From: Blastocatellia bacterium
Lineage (GTDB): Bacteria > Acidobacteriota > Blastocatellia > Chloracidobacteriales > Chloracidobacteriaceae
DNA length: 53,675 nt
NCBI GenBank assembly: GCA_019695185.1
Contig: JAIBAN010000057.1
Span: 1 to 53,675, forward strand
Direction: 5' to 3'
Shown: positions 34,587-43,557 of the stretch, one piece after another
Layout of the letters: every line of letters begins with the position of its first letter
Position numbering within the stretch: the first letter of the stretch is position 1
The notes under the pieces: model-generated
What the model was told of the DNA's origin: nothing
Database searches by the model: none
Seen by the model: the letters and a program-made list of their open reading frames with translations, nothing else
Made by a program: the position numbers and the translations under genes

Positions 34587-35201
34587 ATGCCACCTCTCCT
34601 TTGTCAAAAGGAGCACGTGAACAAAGAACGCATCTGCACCCCTCAACCTGATTCGCATCCGGATGAAGAACTGGTCAGAAAGGTCCTGACCGGCCATAGG
34701 GAGGACTTTGCCTTGCTCTATGAACGCTATTACCACAAGGTGTTTCGTTTGGCCGCCGGGATGACCGGGAGCAGTACAGCCGAGGACCTGACTCAGGAAA
34801 TCTTCCTCCGGTTGTTCCAAAAACTCGGCCAGTTTGCCGGGCAATCCCGGTTTTCAACCTGGCTCTATCGCCTGGCGGTCAATCATTGCCTGAATGCACG
34901 CCCTCAAACGGCGATGAAGCTGGTGCCTGATTCCGAAGTTGAGTTGAGTCAGGTGGTTGCGCCCAACTCCAGACCTGAAGACCGGTTGCAGGAACGGGAA
35001 ATGCAGGAGCAGGTCCAGCGGGCGCTGCTCAGTTTGCAACCCAAACTGCGGCTGGTGGTGATTTTGAAAGACATGGAAGGATTGAATTATGACGAAATTG
35101 CCGAGCGGGTCGGGTGCTCTCCCGGTACGGTGGCCTCCCGGCTGAATCGGGGCCGCAGTCTGCTGGCTGAAAAACTCCGCCATCTGCGCGGCAACCTGTA
35201 A
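34587..35201 (+). CDS. ECF sigma factor (second module)
   Basis: About 204 residues from the ATG at 34587; the GTG at 34617 lies just 3 bases after AAGGAGCAC and is an alternative start. Sigma-2 is ALLYERYYHKVFRLAAGMTGSSTAEDLTQEIFLRLFQKL. Sigma-4 is LQPKLRLVVILKDMEGLNYDEIAERVGCSPGTVASRLNRGRSLL, a typical RpoE-like ending. The linker between them (QTAMKLVPDSEVELSQV) is normal length. Next, 23 bases away, is a zinc-finger/FecR anti-sigma candidate. This module is distinct from the SigK-like pair 1.8 kb upstream. Confidence 0.9.
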   Translation: MPPLLCQKEHVNKERICTPQPDSHPDEELVRKVLTGHREDFALLYERYYHKVFRLAAGMTGSSTAEDLTQEIFLRLFQKLGQFAGQSRFSTWLYRLAVNHCLNARPQTAMKLVPDSEVELSQVVAPNSRPEDRLQEREMQEQVQRALLSLQPKLRLVVILKDMEGLNYDEIAERVGCSPGTVASRLNRGRSLLAEKLRHLRGNL

Positions 35202-35224
35202 CCGGTATTTCTTTCGGTGAGTGT

Positions 35225-36340
35225 ATGAAATTCCCGTTGTTTCAAAAGGTTTCGCATATTTGTTTCCACCGTGGCTACCGGAAACTGTTCTCTCCCTTTC
35301 TGGACCATGAATTGAATCTGCCGGAGCGGTTGCGGCTGGAAGCACATTTGAAAAAATGCAGTCAGTGCCGGACTGAACTGGATGAAATGTCGTTTGCGGC
35401 GCACATGGTCCGGCAGGTGGGAATCCCCCTGCCGCTCCAGACCCGGATACCCCTCTGGAGACAACCTCCGGCTGAAGCGGCACAGCCTGCACTCCGCCAC
35501 AGGGGGTGGATTCCGCTAGCAGTGACGGCAACCATTCTGCTGGTGGTTTCCTGGGGTCTGGTCCATCGGGTTCATCAGCCGTCCGGTCGGCCCGCTCTCG
35601 GGTTTTACGAAGTCCAGGCCCTTGAAGGCGCTCCCCGCATCAATTCCCATCACATGGGGCACAAAGGCCGGTTGGGTACAGGTCAGGGAGTTGAAACCGA
35701 CGACCATTCACGGGCCCGGATTACGGTGGGCAAAATCGGCTCGGTTGAACTTGCCCCCAACAGCCGTTTGAGACTGGTTGAAACAAGTCCGCAGGAACAC
35801 CGGCTGGCACTGGACCAGGGACGCCTGCAAGCCCGGATTCTGGCCCCGCCTCGGCTCTTTTTTGTGGATACCCCGTCCGCTGTGGCCATTGATTTGGGCT
35901 GTGCCTATACGCTGGAAGTGGATGCCGACGGGAGCAGCCTGCTGCATGTGACCTCCGGACGGGTTGCCCTCTGGCTCAACGGGCACGAATCAATGGTTCC
36001 GGCGGGAGCCTCCTGCCGCTCGCGCAAGGGCACCGGTCCGGGAACCCCGTTCCTCGAATCCGCCAGTGCCGTCTTTCGTCAGGCGCTGGACCGGTTTGAT
36101 TTCCAGGGCCGCAAACCGGCAGACCTGGCCGCGCTGCTGACTGAAGCGCGGACGGCTGACAGCCTTACCCTGTGGCACCTTTTGTATCAGGTCCAGGGAG
36201 GTGAAAGAGAACAGGTTTTTCAACGATTGGCAGGTTTTATCCCGCCTCCGGCCACCGTCACGAAGGAAGGGGCGCTGAACCTGAATCAGGCCATGCTGGA
36301 TGCCTGGAAGGTAGCCATTGACGAAAAGGTGACCGAATAA
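35225..36340 (+). CDS. Zinc-finger anti-sigma factor with FecR-like domain
   Basis: 371 residues. The cytoplasmic N-terminus has an HX3CX2C zinc-binding anti-sigma motif, EAHLKKCSQCRTEL (about 39-52). One membrane helix follows at about 97-114 (IPLAVTATILLVVSWGLV). The external part contains a FecR-like domain: RARITVGKIGSVELAPNSRLRLVE, LDQGRLQARI, FFVDTPSAVAIDLGCAYTLEVD and LHVTSGRVAL. The final 100 residues are unassigned. It is predicted to hold the upstream ECF sigma factor at the membrane until an envelope signal arrives. Confidence 0.88.
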   Translation: MKFPLFQKVSHICFHRGYRKLFSPFLDHELNLPERLRLEAHLKKCSQCRTELDEMSFAAHMVRQVGIPLPLQTRIPLWRQPPAEAAQPALRHRGWIPLAVTATILLVVSWGLVHRVHQPSGRPALGFYEVQALEGAPRINSHHMGHKGRLGTGQGVETDDHSRARITVGKIGSVELAPNSRLRLVETSPQEHRLALDQGRLQARILAPPRLFFVDTPSAVAIDLGCAYTLEVDADGSSLLHVTSGRVALWLNGHESMVPAGASCRSRKGTGPGTPFLESASAVFRQALDRFDFQGRKPADLAALLTEARTADSLTLWHLLYQVQGGEREQVFQRLAGFIPPPATVTKEGALNLNQAMLDAWKVAIDEKVTE

Positions 36341-36435
36341 CCTCCCGTAAAACGAAACCCGGTTCGTCCGCACCAGCCACCGGCAGATGCCGGCTGGACC
36401 TTGCTTTCCCTTTTCAACCCAAAGGAGATTCACCC

Positions 36436-37050
36436 ATGTTTGGCTTTTCCCGTTTGCTGTTGATTTTTGGCCTTTTATTCCTGGTTGGATGCCATTCCTA
36501 TGGCCATGCGCTGGTCCATCATGAAGGTTCCGGCAGTGAAGTGAAAATCGGTCACCATGCTCCTGCCTTTTCCGGTTTGGACACCAATGGAAAAAACCAT
36601 TCCCTGGCGGATTACCGGGGAAAATATGTGGTTTTGGAATGGTTTAACCCGAAATGTCCAGCGGTCAAGCCACATTATGACAACCAATCCATGCAAAGTC
36701 TGCAACGGACCTACACCCAAAAAGGCGTTGTCTGGCTCACGATTGATTCCTCCAGCCCCGGCAAAGAAGGATTTCTGACACCTGCGGAAGGAAAAATGGC
36801 AATCAAAGAGCGGCATGCCGCACCAACCGCTCTCATCCTGGATTCCGATGGAAAAATCGGACATGCCTTTGGAGCCAAAACCACACCCCACATGTTTGTC
36901 ATTGACCCCGGCGGAAACCTGATTTACGCCGGTGCCATTGACGACCGGAAAGGAAAAAATTACGTGCAGGCAGCTCTTGACGAAGCTTTGGCCGGAAAAC
37001 CGGTTTCGATACCGGCCACGCAATCCTATGGCTGTTCGGTCAAATACTAA
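36436..37050 (+). CDS. Lipoprotein redoxin (AhpC/TSA-like thioredoxin fold)
   Basis: 204 residues, AAGGAG upstream. A lipoprotein signal ends with the lipobox LVGC (Cys about 19). The redoxin domain follows: IGHHAPAFSGLDTNGKNHSLADYRGKYVVLEWFNPKCP, then KTTPHMFVIDPGGNLIYAGAIDD. The peroxidatic-position Cys in NPKCPAVKPHY is kept, but there is no CXXC; the terminal YGCSVKY carries a second Cys. Families with this C-terminal motif are thought to be thiol oxidoreductases of the envelope. It lies 96 bases after the sigma/anti-sigma module and may be its target. Confidence 0.87.
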   Translation: MFGFSRLLLIFGLLFLVGCHSYGHALVHHEGSGSEVKIGHHAPAFSGLDTNGKNHSLADYRGKYVVLEWFNPKCPAVKPHYDNQSMQSLQRTYTQKGVVWLTIDSSSPGKEGFLTPAEGKMAIKERHAAPTALILDSDGKIGHAFGAKTTPHMFVIDPGGNLIYAGAIDDRKGKNYVQAALDEALAGKPVSIPATQSYGCSVKY

Positions 37051-37080
37051 AGCAAACCACAGAGGATTTGAGCCAAATTC

Positions 37081-37146
37081 TTCACCGCAGAGGCGCAGAG
37101 GGTGCGTAGAGAAAAAACAAAGAAAAACTCTGCGCCTCTACGGTGA
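37081..37146. repeat. Intergenic inverted repeat of the CGCAGAGGCGCAGAG family, copy 2
   Basis: The left arm at 37081-37100 begins TTCACCGCAGAGGCGCAGAG. The right arm at 37128-37146 reads CTCTGCGCCTCTACGGTGA, with one mismatch to the left arm. It is a shorter relative of the repeat at 11755-11864. It lies between convergent genes and may serve as a bidirectional terminator. Confidence 0.9.
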
Positions 37147-37201
37147 GAGAAAACTACCAAAGTGTTCCAAGGTTTTGTGGGTTACTGTGAGGACATACCA
37201 T

Positions 37202-38707
37202 TTACTCCAGTGGAAAGGCGTACAGGGTTCCGTCAAGTCCTCCCACCACAATGGTTTTTCCCTCCACCACCGGCGTGGCTGCAAACCCGTTCGTAAAAGA
37301 GCCCGGCCATTCAGGCATGGGCCACCGCCAAGCGATTTTTCCGGTTTTGCGGTCCAGTGCGGAAAGACTTCCAAAATGGCGTATGACATAGGGTTCGACC
37401 CCAATTGCACCGGCAATCACATATTTTTCGGTTACCAGTGGGCGGGGCCAGGACCAGCCATAGACATCGGTTCGCCAAAGCACCCGGCCATCCTTGGAAT
37501 CAATCAGACTGACGCGGCGGAGGTCCGACGAACCGATGTAAAACAGTCCGTCTCCTGCCGGAACCGGGCTTGATTCAACCGCCGAACCCCAAAACAGCAT
37601 CCGCCACAGGGTTTTTCCGGTGGCTGGTTCAAGTGCGGCCAGCAGACCATTGCGGTTGCCCACCATCAGTTTGTTTTCGATAAGCTGGGGCGGGCCGGTA
37701 ACTGGGCCATAGGTTTCTTTACGCCACAATTCCTTGCCGCTGGCCCGGTCAACCCCAAATACCAAACCATCCCAGGAGCCGACAAAAAGCCGTGTCCCAT
37801 CGGTCACCGCATCAGTTCTGATTTTTCCTTTCCCCTCAAACCGCCAAATTCTTTTTCCATCCGTAGCGTTGACGGCATGCAGGCTTCCGTCACCGGAACC
37901 AACATACAACACACCTTCCCACAACAAGGGTTTAGGCGCACTCAAATCAAAATCAAACTCGCCCCCGTTATCAACCACCTGATGAGTTAAAATCCGGGTC
38001 GCCTGGGCATCACCCAAGTCATAGCGCCAGACCTCTTTGCCGGTTCGGCGGTCAAGTTTGAAAAGAAACCCGTTGTCACAGACAAAGAAAACATGGTCGG
38101 CAGTGGTGAGGGCTTCACCGTGAATGGGACGACCGGCGGAAAAGGTCCAACGGAAACTGCCGTCTGTCAGACTCAGGGCATGAAAATACCCGCCGCCGGT
38201 TCCCAGATAAACAACCCCGTCCCGAACAGCCGCAGGGGCATAGAGGGCACTGCCCAGTTTCGCCCGCCAGCGGGGGCCGGGTCCTTTGGGAAAATCAGGC
38301 ACCGGGGTTTCGGCGGGAAGCTGCTTGGTCCGTTGCAAGGAAATGGGGGCTTTGAACGGGAAATAGGTTCCTTCCAGCTTTCCGTCCACCAGTTTGACCG
38401 ACAGCCGGTAGTCATCATTGACGAACGTATCACCTTCCTTTTTCAGAATACCGGGGACCTGAAGCCCATAAAAATTCATCACCGGTTGAAACAGAGACAG
38501 GACAAGTTCCTGTTTCTCATTGCGTTTGATTTCGAAGCCGATTTCCACCCGGTCTTCGGGAAAACCGACGGTTCCATACCATTTGCCTTCCACCAGGTCC
38601 GGTTCGGCAGCCTGGGTGGAAACGGAACTCAAGCCAATCCAGGCAGCGAACAAGGCCAAGACGAAGCAGTTCAGGCGGGTCAGACGACGCACAAAAAGAG
38701 TGTCCAT
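37202..38707 (-). CDS. Exported PQQ-like beta-propeller repeat protein
   Basis: 501 residues from the ATG at 38707, chosen because a signal peptide (FVRRLTRLNCFVLALFAAWIGLSSVSTQAA) follows it directly; the longer frame to 38800 has none. A domain of about 110 residues comes first (VEGKWYGTVGFPEDRVEIGFEI). Then about seven blades of the PQQ/YWTD type follow, with repeats such as GVLYVGSGDGSLHAVNATDGKRIWRF, RLFVGSWDGLVFGVDRASGKELWR and TIVVGGLDGTLYAFPLE at the end. No PQQ-dehydrogenase catalytic residues are evident, so it is probably a structural or sensory propeller in the periplasm. Confidence 0.87.
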   Translation of the reverse strand: MDTLFVRRLTRLNCFVLALFAAWIGLSSVSTQAAEPDLVEGKWYGTVGFPEDRVEIGFEIKRNEKQELVLSLFQPVMNFYGLQVPGILKKEGDTFVNDDYRLSVKLVDGKLEGTYFPFKAPISLQRTKQLPAETPVPDFPKGPGPRWRAKLGSALYAPAAVRDGVVYLGTGGGYFHALSLTDGSFRWTFSAGRPIHGEALTTADHVFFVCDNGFLFKLDRRTGKEVWRYDLGDAQATRILTHQVVDNGGEFDFDLSAPKPLLWEGVLYVGSGDGSLHAVNATDGKRIWRFEGKGKIRTDAVTDGTRLFVGSWDGLVFGVDRASGKELWRKETYGPVTGPPQLIENKLMVGNRNGLLAALEPATGKTLWRMLFWGSAVESSPVPAGDGLFYIGSSDLRRVSLIDSKDGRVLWRTDVYGWSWPRPLVTEKYVIAGAIGVEPYVIRHFGSLSALDRKTGKIAWRWPMPEWPGSFTNGFAATPVVEGKTIVVGGLDGTLYAFPLE

Positions 38708-38892
38708 AAGCTTTGAGCGGAACGTGGATGATGCCCCCACGGAACCCGGCAGCAGCCGCTGAAACCGTTTGCCGATTGCGGACGGAGCACCTTGCCACAC
38801 AACGTTTTGAGGGATTTTGAGGAGGATTTTTGAGCAAAAGGCGACGAGTACCTTTTGGCACAGGCAAGAACGAATTCAGGCAACAGATGGTT

Positions 38893-39333
38893 TCAATCGG
38901 ATTGTTTGAGTTGATTGGTTGGTCGCCACGTTTCCACGGCTGCCAGCAACGGGTCCACTGTTTCCGGCTGAATTCGGTGGGGTGGATTCCAGGGCAGCCA
39001 GACGAAGCCCCCGTGTTCCCGTGGCTTGACCTCAATTTCGGTTTTTGCCAGGGCCAGAAAGACAATCAGTTTTTTTTCCACCACTTCGCCGCCAAAGCGC
39101 CGATAGGGAGTTTGGTAACTGGTGGTAAACCGGAAATCCGGCATCAGCTCAACTTGTGCGGATGTGACGGCGGTTTCCTCCTCCAGTTCACGCAGGGCAC
39201 AGGCCAGTTCCGTTTCGCCCGGTTCCAGATGTCCCTTGGGAAGGTCCAGCCGGTTTCGATGTTTGAGCAGCAAGAACTCCAATGCCGGAGCCTCACGCAG
39301 TAACAGGATTCCGCAGGAGGTAACAGTTCTCAT
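38893..39333 (-). CDS. Nudix hydrolase, Ap4A-hydrolase-like
   Basis: 146 residues; the ATG at 39333 has AAAGGA 6 bases upstream. The full Nudix box GX5EX7REUXEEXGU is present as GHLEPGETELACALRELEEETAV. The context (LDLPKGHLEPGE before the box and YQTPYRRFGGEVVEKKLIVFLAL after it) is that of bis(5'-nucleosyl)-tetraphosphatases. Its role would be cleaning up dinucleoside polyphosphates. It lies 186 bases upstream of the propeller gene on the same strand, so they may share a transcript. Confidence 0.9.
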   Translation of the reverse strand: MRTVTSCGILLLREAPALEFLLLKHRNRLDLPKGHLEPGETELACALRELEEETAVTSAQVELMPDFRFTTSYQTPYRRFGGEVVEKKLIVFLALAKTEIEVKPREHGGFVWLPWNPPHRIQPETVDPLLAAVETWRPTNQLKQSD

Positions 39334-39649
39334 AAATGTCCTTTCCCGTCGGTCAAAATGGAGACCGGAGCAAATTGGGAGTTTATCACCTGCTTCAAAC
39401 CCACACAGTGCTCCATTCACATTTGGTGAAGGCTGGAAACTGGCAGGCCAACCGGCAAGCTCAACCGGGGTTGGCGGTTCGCTCGGTGATCTGGCTCATT
39501 ATTGGAATTTAACGAAGGCAACCGGCAGATTGATTGATAATCTCGTTGCCCTAACTTTCACCGCGACTTACAATTCCTGCCGCTCACTGATCCCTCTTTT
39601 TTGCCTGTATCTGCAATATTGTCACGTTCATTTCAAGTCCGGAGCAACT
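39334..39649. other. Divergent intergenic region, Nudix / TPR-CHAT
   Basis: 316 bases between divergent genes, so it must hold promoters in both directions. I see no strong inverted repeat or family motif. The forward open frame through it (from 39122) is antisense to the Nudix gene and is not treated as coding. Confidence 0.4.
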
Positions 39650-42600
39650 ATGGCCTGTCCTTGTCTTCGTTTTGCAGTGGTTTACCCATTGTTGAGTTAT
39701 TTGCTGTTGACAGCCGCCTTTTCCCATCCCAAGCCGGCGCTGCTGCCCCATGTCCAAACCAGACCCGACCAGATGACAGGAAAACCAGGAGACCAGGAAC
39801 CACAGCCAACTGACTCATCCCTGAGTCCTGGAGGAGCAGTCCTCAAAGCGATGAAGGGAGGGGAAAGCCACAGCTACCCGCTTACCCTCAAGGCCAACGA
39901 TTTTCTGCAAGCCATAGTTGAACAAAAGGGCCTTGATGTGGTGGTGCGCCTGATCGGTCCGGATGGAAAAACAGTGCAAGAAGTGGACCATCCCAACCGT
40001 ATGCAAGGCTCGGAGCCGCTTTCCTATATTGCAGAACAGGCAGGAACCTACCGGCTCGAAGTCGCTGCTGTGGCAGCAACCGCGCCACCGGGAAAATACG
40101 AACTGAAACTGGAAGCGTTGCGGATGGCCACTGACCAGGATCGAGCCACGATTGAAATCGAGGCGTTGCTGGGGAAAGTTGGAAAATTCCGTTCAACCGG
40201 CAAATACGACGACGCCCTGCCCGTGGCAACCCAGGCCCTTGAAAAGAGCGAAAAAGTTTTTGGACCCGTTCACCCACTTGTTTTCGAGAGCCTGAACAAC
40301 CTCGCTACTTGCTATTGGGCCAAACGCGACTACGCCAGGGCCGACCCGCTCTACCAACGGGCCCTGGCCATCAGGGAAAAGCTCCTTGGCTCTGACCACC
40401 CGGAGTTTGCCAAGAGCCTGAATAACCTGGCCATGCTTTACCAGAACAAAGGTGACTACGCCAAGGCAGAACCACTGTTGCAACGGGTTCTGGCCATCTG
40501 GGAAAAAGTCCCTGGGCCGCCCCGCCCGGAGGTCGCAATCAGCCTCAACAATCTGGCGGTATTCTATTGGAGAAAAGGCGACTACCCCAAAGCTGAAACC
40601 TTGTACCAACGGGCCCTGGCCACCTTCGAGAAAATTTTTGGCCCGGAACACCCGGATGTCGCCCAAAGCCTCAACAACCTCGCGGTCCTCTACCTGACCA
40701 AAGGCGACTTCGCCAAGGCGGAACCGCTGTCCCAGCGGGCCTTGGCCATCCGGGAGAAAATCCTTGGCCCGGTGCATCCGGATGTTGCCCTCAGCCTCAA
40801 CAACCTGGCTGAAGTTTACCGGGTCAAAGGCGACTACGGGCAAGCCGAACCTTGCTACCAACGGGCTCTGGCCATTCTGGAGAAATTCCGTGGCCCAGAC
40901 CACCTGGATGTTGCCCTCAACCTCAACAACCTGGCATCGCTCTATAAAACCAAAGGTGACTACGCCAAAGCGGAGCCGCTCTACCAACGGTCCCTGGCCA
41001 TCAGGGAGAAAGCTCTGGGGCCGGACCACCCGGATGTCGCCCAAAGCCTCAACAACCTGGCATTTCTCTACGATGACAAAGGAGACTACGCCAAAGCGGA
41101 GCCGCTCTACCAACGGGCCCTGGCCATCAGAGAGAAAACCCAAGGCCCCGACCATCCGGAGGTTGCCGTCAGCCTCAACAATCTGGCAGCGATTTACAAG
41201 GCCCAAGGTGATTACACCCAGGCCGAGCGGCTTTATCAACGGGCCCTGGCCATCTCGGAGAAAGCCCTCGGCCCGGACCACCCGAATGTCGCCGCCAGCC
41301 GCAACAACCTGGCTGAACTGTACCGGACCAAAGGCGACTACGCACAGGCCGAAGCGCTCGCCCGCAGCGCCCTGGCCAGCAAGGAGAAAGTCCTGGGCCC
41401 GGACCACCCGGATGTCGCCATCAGCCTCAACAACCTGGCCTTGCTCTCCCATGCCAAAGGCGACGACGCCCAGGCCGGGGCGCTCTATCAACGGGCCCTG
41501 GCCATCAGGGAGAAAACCCTGGGCCCGGACCACCCGATTGTCGCCCAAACCCTCCACAACCTGGCCCGGCTGTACTACGCTCAAGGCAAGCTGGAACAAG
41601 CCATTGCCTCCTGCTCCCAGGGCAATGAAGCCACTGAACGGGACCTGCGGCGGAATCTGGGAGCGGGTTCGGAACGCCAAAAGCTGCTGTATCTCAACAC
41701 CACGGAGAAGCGAACTGATTTCACCATTTCGCTGCACGCGCAGGGGGCAGCGCACAATGCCGCTGCCCTGCGGGCGGCGCTGACCGTTGTGTTGCGGCGG
41801 AAAGGGCGGGTGCTGGACGCGATGGCGGAAAGCATTGAAGCTTTGCGGCGCAGAGCGGCACCTGAAGACCGAACCTTGCTGGATGAACTGGCTCAAACGA
41901 AAACCCGGCTTTCGAATCTGATTCTGAAAGGGCCGGGCAAGCAGGGCATTGAAACACATCGGACCGAAATCAAAGAACTGGAGGAGAAAGCCGGCCTGTT
42001 GGAGGCCCAGGTCAGCTCCCGCAGCGCCGAATTTCGCGCCCAAGCGCAGCCCATCACCCTCGAAGCCATTCAAAAAGCCATACCGCCGGATGCCGCCCTG
42101 GTTGAGTTTGCCTCGTATCGCCCGTTTGACGCCAAAACCGAACAGTTTGGAAATCGGCGGTTTGTCGTTTATGTGCTGACCGATACAGGCGAGCCGAAAT
42201 GGGCCGACCTGGGATGGGCTGAACCGATTGACCGGCGGGCCGATCAGTTTCGGCAGGCATTGCCCAAACGACTCCCGCTCACCCAAGGGGTAAAAGGAAA
42301 TCCATCCACCCCGCAACCCGATCTGAAACAGATTGCGCAAGACCTGGACAAATTGGTCATGCAACCGGTCCGGCGGCTGGTTGGGGAAAAGAAACACCTG
42401 CTGCTCTCACCCGATGGGTTATTGAATCTGATTCCCTTTGCGGCGTTGATGGATGAACAAGGGAAATTCCTGGTTGAACATCATTCGCTCAGCTATCTGA
42501 CCAGCGGGCGTGATTTGTTGCGCTTGCAGGTCAAGGTTGGAAGCCTGGAGCCACCGCTGGTGATGGCCGACCCGGATTACGCCCAAGGCAACGGGCCGAA

Positions 42601-43306
42601 GCTGCTGGGCCGGTCGTTCCTGCCGCTCAAACGCCTGGCGGGAACCCACGAAGAGGGGGCGAAGCTCAAAGAAATCCTCCCTGATGCCCGGCTGAAGATG
42701 GATGCGGAAGCAACGGAAACCCTGCTCAAATCCGTCACCAAACCCTCGCTGGTCCACATCGCCACCCACGGCTACTTCCTGGCCGATACCCCTCTCGATG
42801 CCCCGACCACAGGCACACGCCTGTTGGAGCGGGAAGAAACCAAAACCGGTGATGTGGAACAATGGCGGCAGGCCAACCCATTTTTACGTTCCTGGCTCTT
42901 TTTTGCGGGAGCCAATCAGGGCGCGGGCGGCGGAGGCGATGATGGAACGCTGACGGCCCTCGAAGCCGCCGGCCTCAATTTGTGGGGCACCAGGCTGGTG
43001 GTGCTGTCGGCCTGCGATACGGGGCTGGGCGATGTCAAAAACGGAGACGGTGTCTATGGACTGCGTCGCGCTTTGGTGCTCGCCGGAAGTGAAGCACAAA
43101 TGATCAGCCTGTGGCCGGTTTCGGATGCTGGTACCAGGGAACTGATGATTGATTACTATCAACGCCTGGAAGCGGGTGAAGGCCGCAGCGAAGCACTCCG
43201 CCAGGTGCAGCTCAAGCTGCTCAAAGACCCGAAACGGCGGCATCCCTACTTCTGGGCCTCGTTCATTCAATCGGGCGAATGGGCCAATCTTGCAGGCCAC
43301 CGGTAA
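39650..43306 (+). CDS. Exported TPR-repeat protein with C-terminal CHAT (caspase-like) domain
   Basis: 1218 residues from the ATG at 39650 (GGAG 6-7 bases upstream). A signal-like hydrophobic N-terminus (residues 8-25) is followed by a PPC-like beta domain about 65-165. Eleven kinesin-light-chain-like TPRs of 42 residues span about 203-660 (consensus SLNNLAxLYxxKGDYAKAEPLYQRALAIREKxLGPDHP). A helical region follows, and then a CHAT domain about 900-1218 with His1040 in HIATHGYF and Cys1122 in VVLSACDTGLGD. The catalytic His-Cys pair of the caspase/separase fold is intact. CHAT-TPR proteins can be proteases that act in bacterial defence or stress responses. No adjacent gasdermin or nuclease partner is seen, and the export signal is unusual for a defence protease. 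Confidence 0.88.
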   Translation: MACPCLRFAVVYPLLSYLLLTAAFSHPKPALLPHVQTRPDQMTGKPGDQEPQPTDSSLSPGGAVLKAMKGGESHSYPLTLKANDFLQAIVEQKGLDVVVRLIGPDGKTVQEVDHPNRMQGSEPLSYIAEQAGTYRLEVAAVAATAPPGKYELKLEALRMATDQDRATIEIEALLGKVGKFRSTGKYDDALPVATQALEKSEKVFGPVHPLVFESLNNLATCYWAKRDYARADPLYQRALAIREKLLGSDHPEFAKSLNNLAMLYQNKGDYAKAEPLLQRVLAIWEKVPGPPRPEVAISLNNLAVFYWRKGDYPKAETLYQRALATFEKIFGPEHPDVAQSLNNLAVLYLTKGDFAKAEPLSQRALAIREKILGPVHPDVALSLNNLAEVYRVKGDYGQAEPCYQRALAILEKFRGPDHLDVALNLNNLASLYKTKGDYAKAEPLYQRSLAIREKALGPDHPDVAQSLNNLAFLYDDKGDYAKAEPLYQRALAIREKTQGPDHPEVAVSLNNLAAIYKAQGDYTQAERLYQRALAISEKALGPDHPNVAASRNNLAELYRTKGDYAQAEALARSALASKEKVLGPDHPDVAISLNNLALLSHAKGDDAQAGALYQRALAIREKTLGPDHPIVAQTLHNLARLYYAQGKLEQAIASCSQGNEATERDLRRNLGAGSERQKLLYLNTTEKRTDFTISLHAQGAAHNAAALRAALTVVLRRKGRVLDAMAESIEALRRRAAPEDRTLLDELAQTKTRLSNLILKGPGKQGIETHRTEIKELEEKAGLLEAQVSSRSAEFRAQAQPITLEAIQKAIPPDAALVEFASYRPFDAKTEQFGNRRFVVYVLTDTGEPKWADLGWAEPIDRRADQFRQALPKRLPLTQGVKGNPSTPQPDLKQIAQDLDKLVMQPVRRLVGEKKHLLLSPDGLLNLIPFAALMDEQGKFLVEHHSLSYLTSGRDLLRLQVKVGSLEPPLVMADPDYAQGNGPKLLGRSFLPLKRLAGTHEEGAKLKEILPDARLKMDAEATETLLKSVTKPSLVHIATHGYFLADTPLDAPTTGTRLLEREETKTGDVEQWRQANPFLRSWLFFAGANQGAGGGGDDGTLTALEAAGLNLWGTRLVVLSACDTGLGDVKNGDGVYGLRRALVLAGSEAQMISLWPVSDAGTRELMIDYYQRLEAGEGRSEALRQVQLKLLKDPKRRHPYFWASFIQSGEWANLAGHR
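40258..41640 (+). repeat. Eleven tandem 126-bp units encoding 42-residue TPRs
   Basis: Head-to-tail units within the CHAT gene, with the phrase LGPDHPDVAxSLNNLA every 42 residues. The middle and late units are the most alike at DNA level. Insertions or deletions of whole units would keep the frame, so copy number may vary between strains. Confidence 0.93.
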
Positions 43307-43557
43307 AGGAGGTTTCAGATGTCATGATTTTTGCCACACTGTGGTGCGGATAAACCCTGTAACCTACAAATTTTTCCGTTTCGTCTGGTGCTTCGCACGA
43401 TGCCGTATCTATTATTATCAGAATCAGGGCTTGTTCGGAAAGCAATCTGCCCCCACCTGCTTGATTTGACTTTTTTGGTTTCTTTGGTCAGGCTCTCTGC
43501 ATCAATCCGGGGCTTTCCGCCACCGTCCATCATCCAAAAAAAGCAAAGGAACCCCTC

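Noticed and set aside
39122..39649. N-terminal extension of the CHAT protein by 176 codons.
   Set aside because: The extension is antisense to the well-supported Nudix gene. The ATG at 39650 has a ribosome-binding site and starts a signal-like segment.
40193..42397. A 734-codon open frame on the minus strand across the TPR-CHAT gene.
   Set aside because: It is the antisense shadow of the regular 126-bp TPR repeats. It has no ribosome-binding site and no protein motif, and the plus frame has full TPR and CHAT motifs.
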